Part shown: piece after piece, positions 34,762-45,569 of the stretch
Layout: each line of letters starts with the position of its first letter
Numbering within the stretch: the stretch's first letter is position 1
Assembly (NCBI GenBank): GCA_029216955.1
Contig: JANAVB010023996.1
Location: 18,035,925-18,099,924 of the forward strand
Length of the DNA: 64,000 nucleotides
Direction: 5' to 3'
Source: Iris pallida
Lineage: Eukaryota > Streptophyta > Magnoliopsida > Asparagales > Iridaceae
Notes under the pieces: model-generated
Databases searched by the model: none
Told to the model about the DNA's origin: nothing
Seen by the model: only the letters and a program-made list of their open reading frames with translations
Position numbers and translations under genes: made by a program

Positions 34762-36150
34762 AAAGGATCTTCTGCTAGACCCCTAGCTCTTCTAAATATA
34801 TGGGAGAAACATGAGCCTTCCTTACATGTTTTCTAATCTCCTAAACGAGCTGTTCTAAGCTGAACCGTTTGCCTTCATACCTCCACTTGTTTCTACCTTC
34901 CACAGTACCTAGCATACGGCGCCTACCAGTATATGAAAAGGCCTCTAAGAATCGGGCATCCACCATGCGTCTAGCCGAGCCAAGAGCGCTCTGCTCGTCT
35001 CTGGAACCGAGCAGGTCTGGTGGAATAAGCGCCAAGTATCAGCTACCAAATCGCCTTCGACAAAGATGTGGGTACCCGTCTCGACACAAGAAAAGTAACA
35101 GTAGTGATGGCATGAGGCGAGGTGGTACTCGATGTGTTGCAATTGGTCATCCGTAGGGAGCTTAAGAAGAAGAAGCTTCCACATCATCACGGACCATTTA
35201 AGCGGAAACCAGGATCCCCAAAAAAACAAACATGTCCGACATTGGGTGCTTGACCCTAGAATGGTCTCAGGACGACCCCGTCGAGAAAATGCTCGACTCT
35301 TGTCCTGTCCACACCCAAACGTCCCGTCAGTTCCCATCGGAGGACACCACTCCGGCTAGCTGTGCACAGGTGGTCTCCCCCGCCAGGCTCGAGATCGCTC
35401 CCTGGTCCCAAGGACCTACCGAGTCCAAAAAGCCCATCATGTGCAGTCGCAGCACAATGGGGCTAGGAACCACATGGGTGATTTTCCCGGGCGGGAGCCA
35501 CCGCTCCCAGAAGAAGGAGGCTACCCCGTTGCCCACCTGCAATTCGATGTAGGCCTCGCCCAACTGTTTGTCAGGCAAAATTATGTGCCAAAGCTACGAC
35601 GCCCCCGAGGTGATCTTTGCTTGGCACAGGTGGGTTCTGGGACAGTATTTCAAATGAAGGAATCTGCACCAAAGAGCATCTTAGGTGCGCAACTTCCATC
35701 ATAACTTGACCGAGAAGGCGTCAATTATCTCTTGAAGTATCCAGATCCCAAGGCTACCTTCGAGATTGGGCACCCCACCTTAGCCCATTGAACCCAAGTA
35801 CGACAGCCCACTCCTGCCTTGGCACCCAAAAAATGACGAGAACATCATCTTGACCCTAGCCAGCACACACTTGAGAGGATTACAAACGGCCGAGGAGTAG
35901 ATGGGAATAGAAGAGAGGACGTGTCGATGAAGCACCAGTTTACCTCCCCGAGAGAGAAGCCGGTTGTGCTAACCCGAGGTATAGTCCCCCACCCGGTGCA
36001 TGAACGGTTCGAACATCTCCGCGTTCCACCGGCATTAGATAGAGGGAACCCAAGGTACGAGAAGGAAGGATGGGAGATAGAGAACCCCGTGACTGCTGCA
36101 AGACTGCAACGTCTAGTCATCGGAAATGATTCATCTATGATCGTTGTAAT
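34762..36150 (-). pseudogene. LINE ORF2 C-terminal part, decayed
   Basis: On the minus strand: SHPSFSYLGFPL, GGKLVLHRHVLSSIPIY and VCNPLKCVLARVK are the post-catalytic RT region of plant LINEs. They are followed by VGNGVASFFWERWLPPGK and LPTDDQLQHIEYHLASC with HIFVEGDL, the zf-RVT zinc-binding domain. Several frameshifts and stops occur. The 3' end continues at 23307-23180 beyond copia 2. The catalytic YADD part is not present here. LINE ORF2 nicks DNA and copies its own RNA; this fragment is dead and 5'-truncated. Confidence 0.82.
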
Positions 36151-36241
36151 AGCCGTACTACATAATATATTATTTATTTCAAACATTTCTAGAATAATAA
36201 AAATATTTTATTATAAAAATTATTGGATTCTTTTAAAAGAA

Positions 36242-36243
<2 letters not shown>

Positions 36244-36318
<75 letters not shown>
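36244..36318. repeat. (AT)n tract
   Basis: About 75 bases of AT dinucleotides between the LINE fragment and element C copy 1. Confidence 0.95.
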
Positions 36319-36322
<4 letters not shown>

Positions 36323-36565
36323 GAAGTTATATGATTTTTTTTTCATTTGAGTCCATAGATTAATTTGTAATTTCATATTTACCTTCGACATCTCATGCAC
36401 ACATGTCTTCATGCATGGAAGAGGATGGCAAATTGGTAATCTTATTCTTGTCCCCTTAATGTTAATTTTTTAAAAACTTAAAAGGAAGGGAGAGCGAGCA
36501 TCCCTTCTCTCCATCCCTCTCCCTCTTCCTCTCCCTCTCCCTCACGTTTTCTTCTCCCCCTCTCC

Positions 36566-36571
36566 TATATA
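36566..36571 (+). promoter_or_regulatory. TATA box of element C copy 1
   Basis: TATATA in CTCCTATATACATTCCC, at the end of a CTCCCTCTCC-rich stretch; copy 2 has the same motif at 42037-42042. Confidence 0.5.
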
Positions 36572-36657
36572 CATTCCCTTCTCTCAATCACCTCACCATC
36601 TTACTCTATATCATCTCTCTCATTTCCCCTCTTACCCGCGCTCGCGACCGCGACACC

Positions 36658-36846
36658 ATGCTCGGACCCGAGCACGAGGCACCGCCACCCGTCATTCACC
36701 GACCCCACTGTCGTGCGCCTCTGGTCGTCGGCCTCCCTCCTGGCTGCCACCATCACCTCCATCATCACCATCATCTTCTTCTTCTTCTTCATCACCACCA
36801 CCATCAAAATCTAAATCCAAAACCCCTTTTCTTCAAAAAAAATTGA
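36658..36846 (+). CDS. His/Pro-rich small ORF in LTR C copy 1 leader
   Basis: 62 codons from ATG at 36658, about 90 bases downstream of the TATA box. It reads EAPPPVIHRPHCRAPL, then a run rich in His and Leu, then QNLNPKP. Copy 2 has a homologous 61-codon frame (42122-42307) of nearly the same length in spite of indels in the His run. No family recognised. The run comes from CCACCATCATC repeats, so it may be a composition effect; translation is unproven. Confidence 0.3.
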   Translation: MLGPEHEAPPPVIHRPHCRAPLVVGLPPGCHHHLHHHHHLLLLLHHHHHQNLNPKPLFFKKN

Positions 36847-37226
36847 AGAAGAAGAAGAATTTGAAGGAGAAATTGGAGAAGAAGGCTCAAGTCCTAACCC
36901 CCAATTCCATACCCTAGTCTCAATTTGGAAATTAAAGCAAGGAAAGCCCTCTTCCAAATTCTTTTAAATACTCCAATTTCTATTTTCAAATATGGATTAT
37001 TTATTTAGTTAGCTTTATCACCATTTGGTTTATATAGTTTTGTTTAAATTATATGAATAGAAACAAATATGAGTCTAAGGAAGAAAAGATTAAATTTTGT
37101 TTTATACAAAATTCATGTACACACACTTTTTTTATACAACATGAATTATCATTATAGGACACAAATCGGACACATCCGGGTTAAAGAATTTGTTGATACG
37201 ATATGCATATATGTGTATAAAATTTG

Positions 37227-37229
<3 letters not shown>

Positions 37230-37289
<60 letters not shown>

Positions 37290-37388
37290 GAAGTAGGTAA
37301 ATTTTTCTGGAATCGCTCCCACTGGGATTCGAACTCCTGACCACTCGGGCCGCATGCATCTCTCTTAACCACTAGGCTAGAGGTCATC

Positions 37389-37467
<79 letters not shown>
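37230..37467. repeat. (AT)n tracts flanking a SINE
   Basis: About 57 bases of AT at 37230-37286 and about 75 at 37393-37467, with the SINE between. They may be one original tract split by the insertion. Confidence 0.9.
37287..37391 (-). mobile_element. tRNA-derived SINE (about 105 bp)
   Basis: Minus strand has an A-box-like TAGCCTAGTGGTTA (37366-37379) and a B-box AGTTCGAATCCC (37324-37335), spaced as in a tRNA-type pol III promoter, followed by a unique tail AGAAAAATTTACC. It sits inside an AT tract. It cannot fold as a full tRNA with an acceptor stem, so SINE is the better call. Plant SINEs use a LINE RT for movement. Confidence 0.75.
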
Positions 37468-37472
<5 letters not shown>

Positions 37473-37957
37473 ACATGCTTATGGTTAAAAAAGAGAAAAA
37501 GAAGAAAAAAAAAAAAGACAAATGCATGCTTCACTAGTATATTTTAACCAAAATTTTGATATTCAATTTAAAGGAAATAAGTTTCTTGAACCATAGTTTT
37601 TGATAGTCAAGCAAAAAAAAATAAGGAATAATGGTTTCACAAATTTGTGTCATGATATTTAGATCTTGATACCTTGTATGATTAAACCACATTTGAGTTA
37701 GCCTAGATTTTAGAGATTAATGGGGGAAAACTAGCATTTACATACAAGTCTTACATATATTCAATTCTGTCCAAATTTTATAATACACTTAATTAGTGTA
37801 AGCTATTATTTGTACTAGCTAAAATAAGTAATTACGGACACCGGACAATGTGGTAACCTTAGGGTCAATTTTTAAACTAGGATATACATATTATGATCTT
37901 CGAAAAATAGTCTATAATACGCTCATTTTAATTTGTGGCTCTACAATCATTCCGAAT

Positions 37958-37973
37958 ATATATATATATATAA

Positions 37974-38044
<71 letters not shown>
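37958..38044. repeat. (AT)n tract
   Basis: Interrupted AT dinucleotide block of about 85 bases inside LTR C copy 1. Confidence 0.9.
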
Positions 38045-38048
<4 letters not shown>

Positions 38049-39951
38049 CGAGTCAAGGGATGAATTTAAGGGTATTCATTTGAAAATGAGACACTAAACT
38101 AAGTCATAGTAGATTTGGAATTCTTGGAAATTGAGCCTTATTATTTTTTTAATGCAAAATTGTATCCCAGTTATTAAATACGCTTCATCAAAAGTAGAAA
38201 TTTCTAAGACCTAGGATTTATTGATGAGTTCCTTAACAAGATTTGTTAAATCTTGATTTCACGCAAGGATTTAATACCTAGACTAATTTAATGATCAATA
38301 TCTTCCAAATGATTTATATTTGTGTGAATTCTTTTAGTGTGTATGGATTATTATGATTTGGCTTGTATCTCTTTGTTCTAACACTGGTGTTTACTTAAAA
38401 ATTTGACCTAGCATTTATTTTCGCGATTGCAATGTCTAAAATAAATAGCATGCTTGTCAAGGTAAGGAACTTTCTATTTTGAATTCTATATATTTAAACT
38501 TGGGTGCGATTTTCGGTCTTGAGTGTTGCTCCACCGAAGGGGTTGGCGTACCCGAGAATTCTATGAAGGGTTGATCCGGGTGTGTTTTATTACTTTTGTG
38601 AAAATTTTGGACTCCAAAATACAGAGGAGACTATGTTAAAATTTTTAAGAAATTCCAGAGTCAGCCATTTTTGGAAGTTGAAATAATCGAAACCTATTTC
38701 CTAATATTTATTAAATTCCTAATACAATTCTGATCCTGAAATCCTTGGAAGTATTTCTTTACGCACACAAATTATAGTTTAACATTTTATCCCGCTAAGA
38801 CATAACTTCCTGCTTAACTATTTGTTCGTTAGTATGTATTTTCCTATCACTCGATGAACGAGGTAAAAATCGAGGTTAAACAATAACCTAGGTTTCATTG
38901 TAAGTTAGAATTGCATCGGGGTAGGAGAAAAATCTTTGGATCACACCTTCGAACTCTTAGCAATATTATACTTTTAAAAGCTGATCAGTTCCTATTATCG
39001 GCATCCGTACGGCCATACGATGTCCGAGGTGAGGCATAGATCACTTTCATGTTTCCTGTTTTCTATTGAATTCTAAATCTCTGAACTCGGCCCTGTAATA
39101 TCCAATGTAGCCCGGTTCCGATATTCTTAAAAAATTTAAGTCATACGACAATTGTTATAACTCTTGATTCCAATAACTCGAAAAATAACTCATGTCTTAT
39201 CCTGATTATATCACATCATTATGTGATTCCTGATACTAATGGGACGGATAAATCTAAGCACCGCTTATTAAGTATAAATCTAAACCCAGGTAAATGGGAT
39301 TATTGTCAAGATATTAGTTGTTGTGTGATCCATATGTGTTTCTCTAAACGTTACATTTTGCATATAGGACTTCTTAGTAGCTCTGCACATTCGTATATTA
39401 CAACTGTAGTCATAAATTATTTTAGAGAGCTATTAATGACTTAAGTAGATTTTAATTCAGTAAATTTTACTCTTAATTATCTTCTTTCTGAATTAATCTA
39501 GAAAATTTTATCACCTTACCTTACTTATCTCATTCCTTGACTGAGGGCTTTGCTCGTCCTATTGACGACCTAGATTTGTTCACTATGTTTTGATGAAGGT
39601 CAGGAGGGAATGCCAATGTACACTGAAGAAAAGCTTAATAAATAAGATAAAGAGAAGGTTGACCTTGGGCATCAACTGGTAGTATTTTTTAGCTGGTTAT
39701 GTATTATATGTATTGGGTTAATTGTTGAAATCGGGCAGAATAACAAAATTTTCTATTTATAGTTTAGAACACCCTTTTATCAAACTGCTATTTATTATGC
39801 ATCATGTAACTTGTGATCAACCTATCCTAGAACCTTACGGGCGACAATCGCGAATATGGGTACTGGAGTATTCATATGTCACGTAGCTTGGGGATGGTAT
39901 TACGTACTCGGCTCGCATGTATTTTGGGAGCGGGGCATGACACATCTTTTA

Positions 39952-40969
39952 GTGGTGGCCCATGCAGGTCTCGAAAAAATAGAAAACCTAGGATAGGATT
40001 GAGGTTAAGCTTTTGAGTAGACCTATAAAGGTTAAGCTATAAAACCTAAGATATGTTCTTAGAAAAAGTTTACATGGAACCTTAGAATAAAGAATACCCA
40101 TAGAGTTGTCTGTAATTTACTATGTTGCGTAGATCCTTGCTTAATGGATATACTATAATGATCATATGTAGTTAAGAATCCTAACCTAAAATTGTTATTA
40201 AAGGAATAAATTGTTATTAAAGGAATAGATGATATTCAGGAAATCATGGGTAGTATAAAGATAAATATGACTCAAATTTTAGATCAAATAATTCAGAGAG
40301 AATTATATAAGTATTCCTACTAGAGTAGCCAGTGAAGGATTACAAAAAGTTCCTTGAGGATCTTGAACTTTGTACCTTTAGTAAACTTGGGATTTAGCTT
40401 TATTTAGATATTATATAGATTGGAATGGTAAGGGAATAAGGATCGCATAGCCAATAGGCCAAATATGATCTAAGGCTTTATTTAGATTGTATGTGGTATG
40501 TTTTGTGGGATGTGCATAGATATAAGGGTAACTTGGAAGAACTATTGGACAAGTGAGTTCTAGTAGTATCTGTTTAAGGAATATGCATTATATAAAATAT
40601 AGCCTATATTTTATAGCCTATTGACAGCATGACTCCTCGACTTCTTGATTTTATCTGTGCTTAAATCGTGACTCATTTCCTCTTTCTTTATTGAGTTTCA
40701 TGTTATCTAATCATTCACAAATTCGAATCTTGAAGTTCCTCAATTTATTTGATTTATCCAAAGGTCATTGAAGGGAAAAAAAATCTAGAATTGCTCTCTT
40801 TTTAATCCAATTTCATACTAGTAGTATCCCTGATTTTTTGGGAATCATTTTCCATCCAAATACCTAGATTTGCATTTCTCATTGATTGTTTATTGAATTT
40901 CTTGTGAAACAATATTTTGATTGGACTTTTTGTAATTGAATTTCATTTGAATAAATATTTATTTATTTG
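39952..40969 (+). other. Element C interior (about 1 kb, non-coding)
   Basis: Begins CATCTTTTAGTGGTGGCCC, the primer-region motif shared with A and B on their own strands. No gag or pol motif is seen. A purine-rich GAAGGGAAAAAAAATC at about 40766 could be an eroded polypurine tract, though it is 190 bases from the presumed LTR start. Confidence 0.5.
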
Positions 40970-42121
40970 TGTCAAGAACCCGAAAATCCTTCAACTAATT
41001 CAATGCACAGTAAGAACTGCAGTAAATCAATTGAATCGTGAAATGAAAAGTTGTTGCAGCCATCCAGACTAGCGAGGCACTAATATCCTCAAAACGTGGT
41101 TTATGAATTACGTATGATTTCGGGAATCTAGACATTATTTTTGTAAATTATTTTCATGTTTGATATTCAAAAAAATCAATTTCGTTTTATGTTTATTTGG
41201 ATTTGAAAATCTTTAACTTGAATAATTTAAAATGATATTCAACAAAAAAAATTATAATATAGAAATATGAGATTTCCTTACTAATTTTATCAAAATATTT
41301 TGTATTATAATATTATATAGTACTTTTGATATTAGATAAAGAAGGGATGAAAAAATGAGTTTTAAGTGCTGGTTATTGAATATCTTTCGAACTACCTAGG
41401 ATATCCTAACATGTAATGCTACTTCACAATCATAATGATTTACTCATTCTATGGATATTAAGGAAGAGGCAACAAACCTTGATAGTGAAATGGTATATTG
41501 ATTGCAACCATGTGCACAATAGTGAGGCACAAGATTACTATATCACGCCAGAAAACGAGAAGTTGGATTTTGATTTGGTAGAACATACATGATTATGGGT
41601 TGAACAACATGGCATCCGACCAATTTATTTGATTTTATGGAATTTCAAGATCATTGATGATTTCAAACATCTTCATAGTCTTTATTTTCATAAAAATTTG
41701 ATTGAATATAATTTTTATATGTTTCTTTGAAAATAGATTATTATTCCAATTATTTAAGATGGTAGAAAAAGAAGAATTTATATAAAAAAAGAAGTTATAT
41801 GAAATTTGTTTCATTTGAGTCCTTAGATTAATTTTGTAATTTTGTAATTTTATATTTACCTTGGACACCTCATGCACACATGTCTTCATGCATGGAAGAG
41901 GAGGGCAAATTCATAATCTTATTCTTGTCCCCATAATGATGACTTTTAAAAAAAAACTAAAAAGGAATGGAGAGAGAGAGAGAGAGCATCCCTTCTCTCC
42001 ATCCCTCTCCCTCACGTTTCTTTTGCCCCCTCTCCCTATATACATTCCCTTCTCTCAATCACCTCTCCATCTCACTCTATATCATCTCTCTTATTTTCCC
42101 TCACCCGCGGCCGCGACCACC

Positions 42122-42307
42122 ATGCCCGAACCCGAGCCCGCGGCACCACCACCCGTCATTCACCGGCCCCACTGTCGTGCGCCTCCAACCGCCGGCCTCC
42201 CTCCTGGCCGCCGCCGTCACCTCCATCATCACCATCATCTTCTTCATCATCACCACTACCATCAAAACCTAAACCCAAACCCCCATTTTCTTCAAAAAGA
42301 AAATTAA
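42122..42307 (+). CDS. His/Pro-rich small ORF in LTR C copy 2 leader
   Basis: 61 codons starting MPEPEPAAPPPVIHRPHCRA, with CGACCACC just before the ATG. Partner of 36658-36846: the Pro/Ala start and the QNLNP end are conserved, and the His run differs in length by whole codons. TATATA at 42037-42042 lies about 80 bases upstream. Function unknown; could be leader composition only. Confidence 0.3.
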   Translation: MPEPEPAAPPPVIHRPHCRAPPTAGLPPGRRRHLHHHHHLLHHHHYHQNLNPNPHFLQKEN

Positions 42308-42700
42308 AGAAGAAGAAGAATTTGAAGGAGGAGGAAGAAGGAGAAATTGAAGAAGAAGGCTCAAGCCTTAACCCCCAATTCCAAACCCTAGTCTCAATTT
42401 TAAAATCAAAGCAATGCAAGCCCTCCTTCCAAATTCTTTTATATACTCTAATTTCTATTTTCTAATATGGATTAATAATTTAATTACCTTTATCGCCATT
42501 AGATTTATATAGTTTTGTTTAAATTATATTATTAAAAGCAAATATGAGTCTAAGGAAGAAAAGATTTTAAAAAAAATTATACAAAATTCATGTACACACA
42601 TTTTTTTATACAACATGAATTATCACTATAGGACACAAATCGGACACATTCGGGTTAAAGAATATGTTGATACAATATGCATATATGGGTAAAAAATTGG

Positions 42701-42772
<72 letters not shown>

Positions 42773-42784
42773 ATATATTTCATT

Positions 42785-42837
<53 letters not shown>

Positions 42838-42838
42838 C

Positions 42839-42890
<52 letters not shown>

Positions 42891-42891
42891 G

Positions 42892-42930
<39 letters not shown>
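42701..42930. repeat. Cluster of (AT)n tracts
   Basis: Four AT arrays separated by TTTCATTAA-like spacers (ATTTCATTAAAATAT, TTTCATTAATAT, ATTAATGAAATAT), some in inverted order, so the cluster is partly palindromic. Confidence 0.9.
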
Positions 42931-42934
<4 letters not shown>

Positions 42935-42937
<3 letters not shown>

Positions 42938-43385
42938 GTGTAAGGGCGGAACAAAATTGTCTCCAAGATCATCGCCTCCAGAATGTCATCCATCCTTCCC
43001 AGAATTATCTCCGGAGAACAAAGCAGCTTCGTGAAAGGGCGAAACATCACCGATACATCCTTCTTGCCCAGGAGATGGTCACCTGCTTGAAATTTCCGAC
43101 GAGGGGAGGGAACATAGCCATAAAGCTTGACATGGAGAAAGCCTACGATCGTCTCGACTGGCAATTCATGATCTGGGTTCTCAGAGCCTTCGAATTTTCT
43201 AAAACTTGGACGGACATCATTTATAGAGCCATCAGCAACTCTTGGTTTTCTACCGCCATCAACGGTCAAACGGACGGCTTCTTCAAGGCCAGTCGAGGAG
43301 TGAGACAAGGAGACCCCCTATCCTCCACCATCTTCATCATCACTGCCGAGGCCCTCAGCAGGAACCTCAACTGCATGGTCAACTG
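42935..43385 (+). pseudogene. LINE reverse transcriptase N-terminal fragment
   Basis: Plus-strand frames with [32 protein letters not shown], then after a frame change GGNIAIKLDMEKAYDRLDW, FSKTWTDIIYRAISNSWFS, ING, GFFKASRGVRQGDPLSS, the RVT_1 fingers and palm before the YADD box. It stops at about 43385, where CACTA subterminal sequence begins, so the catalytic Asp pair is absent. It could be the missing upstream part of the LINE at 34762-36150, in the opposite orientation. Confidence 0.85.
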
Positions 43386-43690
43386 CGTGCCATAAATAAC
43401 ACTCTTTTACGGCGCGTAAATCTGTGTGCCGTAAAAGAGATACTTTTTGTCTTTGTTACGACGTACTTGATATGCAAGCCGTTGTTGTAAACATATTTAC
43501 AGCATGCATTTTTTTGCGCCGTAAATGATAACTTATTGACGGCATGCATTTGTGCATGCCATGAATGATAACTTATTTACGGCATGCATTTGTGTATGCC
43601 GTGAATGATAATTCATTTACGACATGCAATTTTATGTGCCACAAATAATAACTTATTTATGGCATGCATTTGTGCACGCCGTGTATGTTA
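43386..43690. repeat. CACTA left subterminal repeats
   Basis: At least five units of TTTACGGC(A/G)TGCATTTGTGCATGCC(G)TGAATGATAAC type, each with an internal dyad between GGCATGC and GCATGCC. In CACTA elements such units bind the transposase accessory protein. The first units read CTTTTACGGCGCG and GTGCCGTAAAAGAG. Confidence 0.8.
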
Positions 43691-43928
43691 CAATCGATTT
43701 TTCTAAGAAACTTTTTTTCTAAATAATTGTTTCTCTAAAACCTCCTTCCAAGTTAACTTTTCCCACCTAACATGTTTTACTTCCCCGCTTAAATGTTTCA
43801 CTCCTCCCTCTTTACTTTCATTTCCTTTTGTTTTTTAATTTTCGGAGCCCTAGACCTAGATCGTGAGCTATAGCTTCCCGTTCATTCTCCAACTCCCTCC
43901 TCAACAGCCACCACAAGTTCCTCCGCTC

Positions 43929-43956
43929 AAACCCTAACCCTAACCTTAACCCTAAC
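43929..43956 (+). repeat. Telomere-like CCCTAA units in a leader
   Basis: AAACCCTAACCCTAACC and on, about 28 bases with one TTAACC variant. This is a telo-box-type motif common in 5' leaders of plant housekeeping genes, here just upstream of the maturase-like coding fragment, so probably captured with it. Confidence 0.7.
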
Positions 43957-43981
43957 GATCTCGCCGACGGGATTCAGCCAC

Positions 43982-44468
43982 CACAAGTTCCTCCATAATG
44001 CCGCCTATGTCGACACCTTCGTTGCCTCCTCCTCTCTCAACCTCTTCTCCTCGAGAAAGAAAGTTGACTCCCTTGTCCGCCCCAACCATGACCTAAAGAT
44101 CGCCATCAAGTCTGTGAGGATCGCGCTCGACTCCATATACAAGAAACGGTTTTCCACCTTCGTCTACGGCAGACGGAACGACGTCCGATGCCATACCGTC
44201 GTCCGCTACATCAAGTCCTCCGTCAGGAACCCCACCTTGTGGTTCCGCCTTTCCTTTTGCTGGTAGCCCGTTCGACCTCCGCCACATCCACCGGTAACAA
44301 CCGTAATCGGAGAGAAGGTAGACGATCTGTAACTGGTCCAACTGGTCGAGTCTCTATTTCGATCCGAAGTTTTGTCGGTCGAGGTTGAAGGAGTTGGTAA
44401 TGGCAAAGGCTCTCCTTAGGGGAGTTTTGTTGAACTCAAATTCAAGCTCAAGTGCAAATTCTCCATCA
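43982..44468 (+). pseudogene. Captured fragment of nuclear group II intron maturase-like gene (nMAT type)
   Basis: A frame of 94 codons (to TAG at 44264) reads HKFLHNAAYVDTFVASSS, then VRPNHDLKIAIKSVRIALDS, FSTFVYGRRNDVRCHTVVRY and NPTLWFRLSF. After one-base shifts it goes on as VIGEKVDD, VQLVESLFRSEVLSVEVEG and GNGKGSP. This pattern (FATF.YGGR.GMGRHTA.RYLK, NP.WWF, LF..EVLSIE.GG..LGRG.P) is that of plant nuclear maturases with a group II intron RT domain, which help splice mitochondrial introns. Only the N-terminal RT part is present, with stops and shifts. I recalled the family pattern without a search. Confidence 0.6.
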
Positions 44469-45569
44469 GGTAAGATCCTTTGATATCTTGTGCTGGTGAC
44501 ACTTCTCTAAACCTTTGATTTGATGCCTATCATTAAAAGTCAAGACAAGACTTTGAACACTTTATGTTTGATTTACATACCATGTGTTCGATCAATTGTC
44601 TTAGAGGAGTATCGATAGCTTGATTTGTCCAAATCGGACATGAGGATGCATGTATGATGCAATAGAGTCCTTGGAGCTGTACAATTTTATCATATTCAAA
44701 CATGGTATGGTATTGATTCTTCTACTTTGTTTTATTTTGGAATGTGGATTAAATGCGTGTTTGTTATGTCTAGAATGACACAAAAATTGTGTTGACACTT
44801 ATGTGTCTGTGACACGCGGGTTCGTGTATGCACAACACATGTTCAACATGAGTTCACTAAGAACCTTTTCTTCCACATGATCAACGGATCAAAGAGACTG
44901 TTTTGTTACTACTTATTTGTCAAAATTTTAGGATGGGATTCACAATGATTCTTTTACTAAAAAAAGTCAGAAAAGAACATATTCACCTTCTACTCTTCTT
45001 ATATACCATTCCCTCTTTGTATATGTTAAGAGGTTCTTCAAGAAACATCTTGAATCTTTATACAATAGCATGTTTCATATGCGACTTATTCTCTAGTCCC
45101 TTCCAAATAGTTCACTTCTCATGCAAGTTTCAAGCAATATTGAAAAATTATGCATTAAGTTTTGGTGTGATGTGTGATTTAATATTAAGTTCTTTCCTGC
45201 TTTTGTCCGCAAAAAAGCATTTTTTCCACAATGCTGAATTTTTTTACTGTAATTTTGATCAGCATGTCTTCTACGAATGCTGGTCTAATTATTTGTCGCT
45301 AACATGTTTGTGTATATAGTCAGCTAACATGTACATAATGAGAGTGATCTTGCACTTCTATTATATCCTTCTGTGTTCATACACCAGAGTTTTGTTCGTG
45401 CTTGGGAGAGTTTAATTCGTTCATGTTCGGGAAATATCCATGAATATAGATTTGTTGTTTTAAAAGCTATCTTGCTGTTACAATTATAATGTTGTAACAA
45501 ACTAGTATAGAATCATACACTAAAGCAGTGTGATCCTTTTTTCAAATAAACTGATATTGCCTTTGCTCC
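44469..45569. other. AT-rich CACTA interior, unassigned
   Basis: Begins with GTAAGATCC, a donor-like site just after the maturase-like fragment. No further domain seen; a plus-strand frame at 44903-45319 is AT-rich and Leu/Phe/Ser-rich with no motif. Confidence 0.4.

Larger units (their letters stand above)
36319..39951 (+). repeat. Element C, long LTR copy 1 (left end unclear)
   Basis: The 900 bases after 36330 match 41790-42700 closely. It ends TTTTGGGAGCGGGGCATGACA-like at 39951, followed by a GTGGTGGCCCATGCAGG interior start, so it is a plus-strand LTR. It holds TATATA (36566), a pyrimidine-rich leader, a His-rich frame (36658), two (AT)n tracts around a SINE (37230-37467), another AT block (37958-38044) and a donor-like GAGGTGAGGCATAG at about 39027. 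The start, which should match 40970, is not recognisable. Confidence 0.65.
40970..42934 (+). repeat. Element C, long LTR copy 2, broken off in AT tracts
   Basis: Proposed start TGTCAAGAACCCG at 40970. The stretch 41790-42700 repeats 36335-37230 (leader, His-rich frame, GACACAAATCGGACACAT block). It dissolves into (AT)n tracts at 42701-42930 and the rest of the LTR (about 2.6 kb in copy 1) is missing, replaced by LINE and CACTA sequence. Confidence 0.6.

Noticed and set aside
34869..35704. Plus-strand ORFs over the LINE fragment
   Set aside because: They are shadows of the minus-strand LINE RT and zinc-domain frames.
37287..37391. tRNA gene
   Set aside because: A and B boxes are present, but no acceptor stem or full cloverleaf can be made and the unit has a SINE-like tail.
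37069..37534. Open frames with poly Tyr-Ile (also at 23032, 36244 and 42655-42889)
   Set aside because: They are translations of (AT)n tracts.
42886..43308. 140-codon minus-strand ORF
   Set aside because: It is the antisense of the LINE RT domain, whose plus-strand motifs are clear.
43929..43956. Interstitial telomere
   Set aside because: Only about 28 bases, CCCTAA rather than a long CCCTAAA array; a leader telo-box is the simpler reading.
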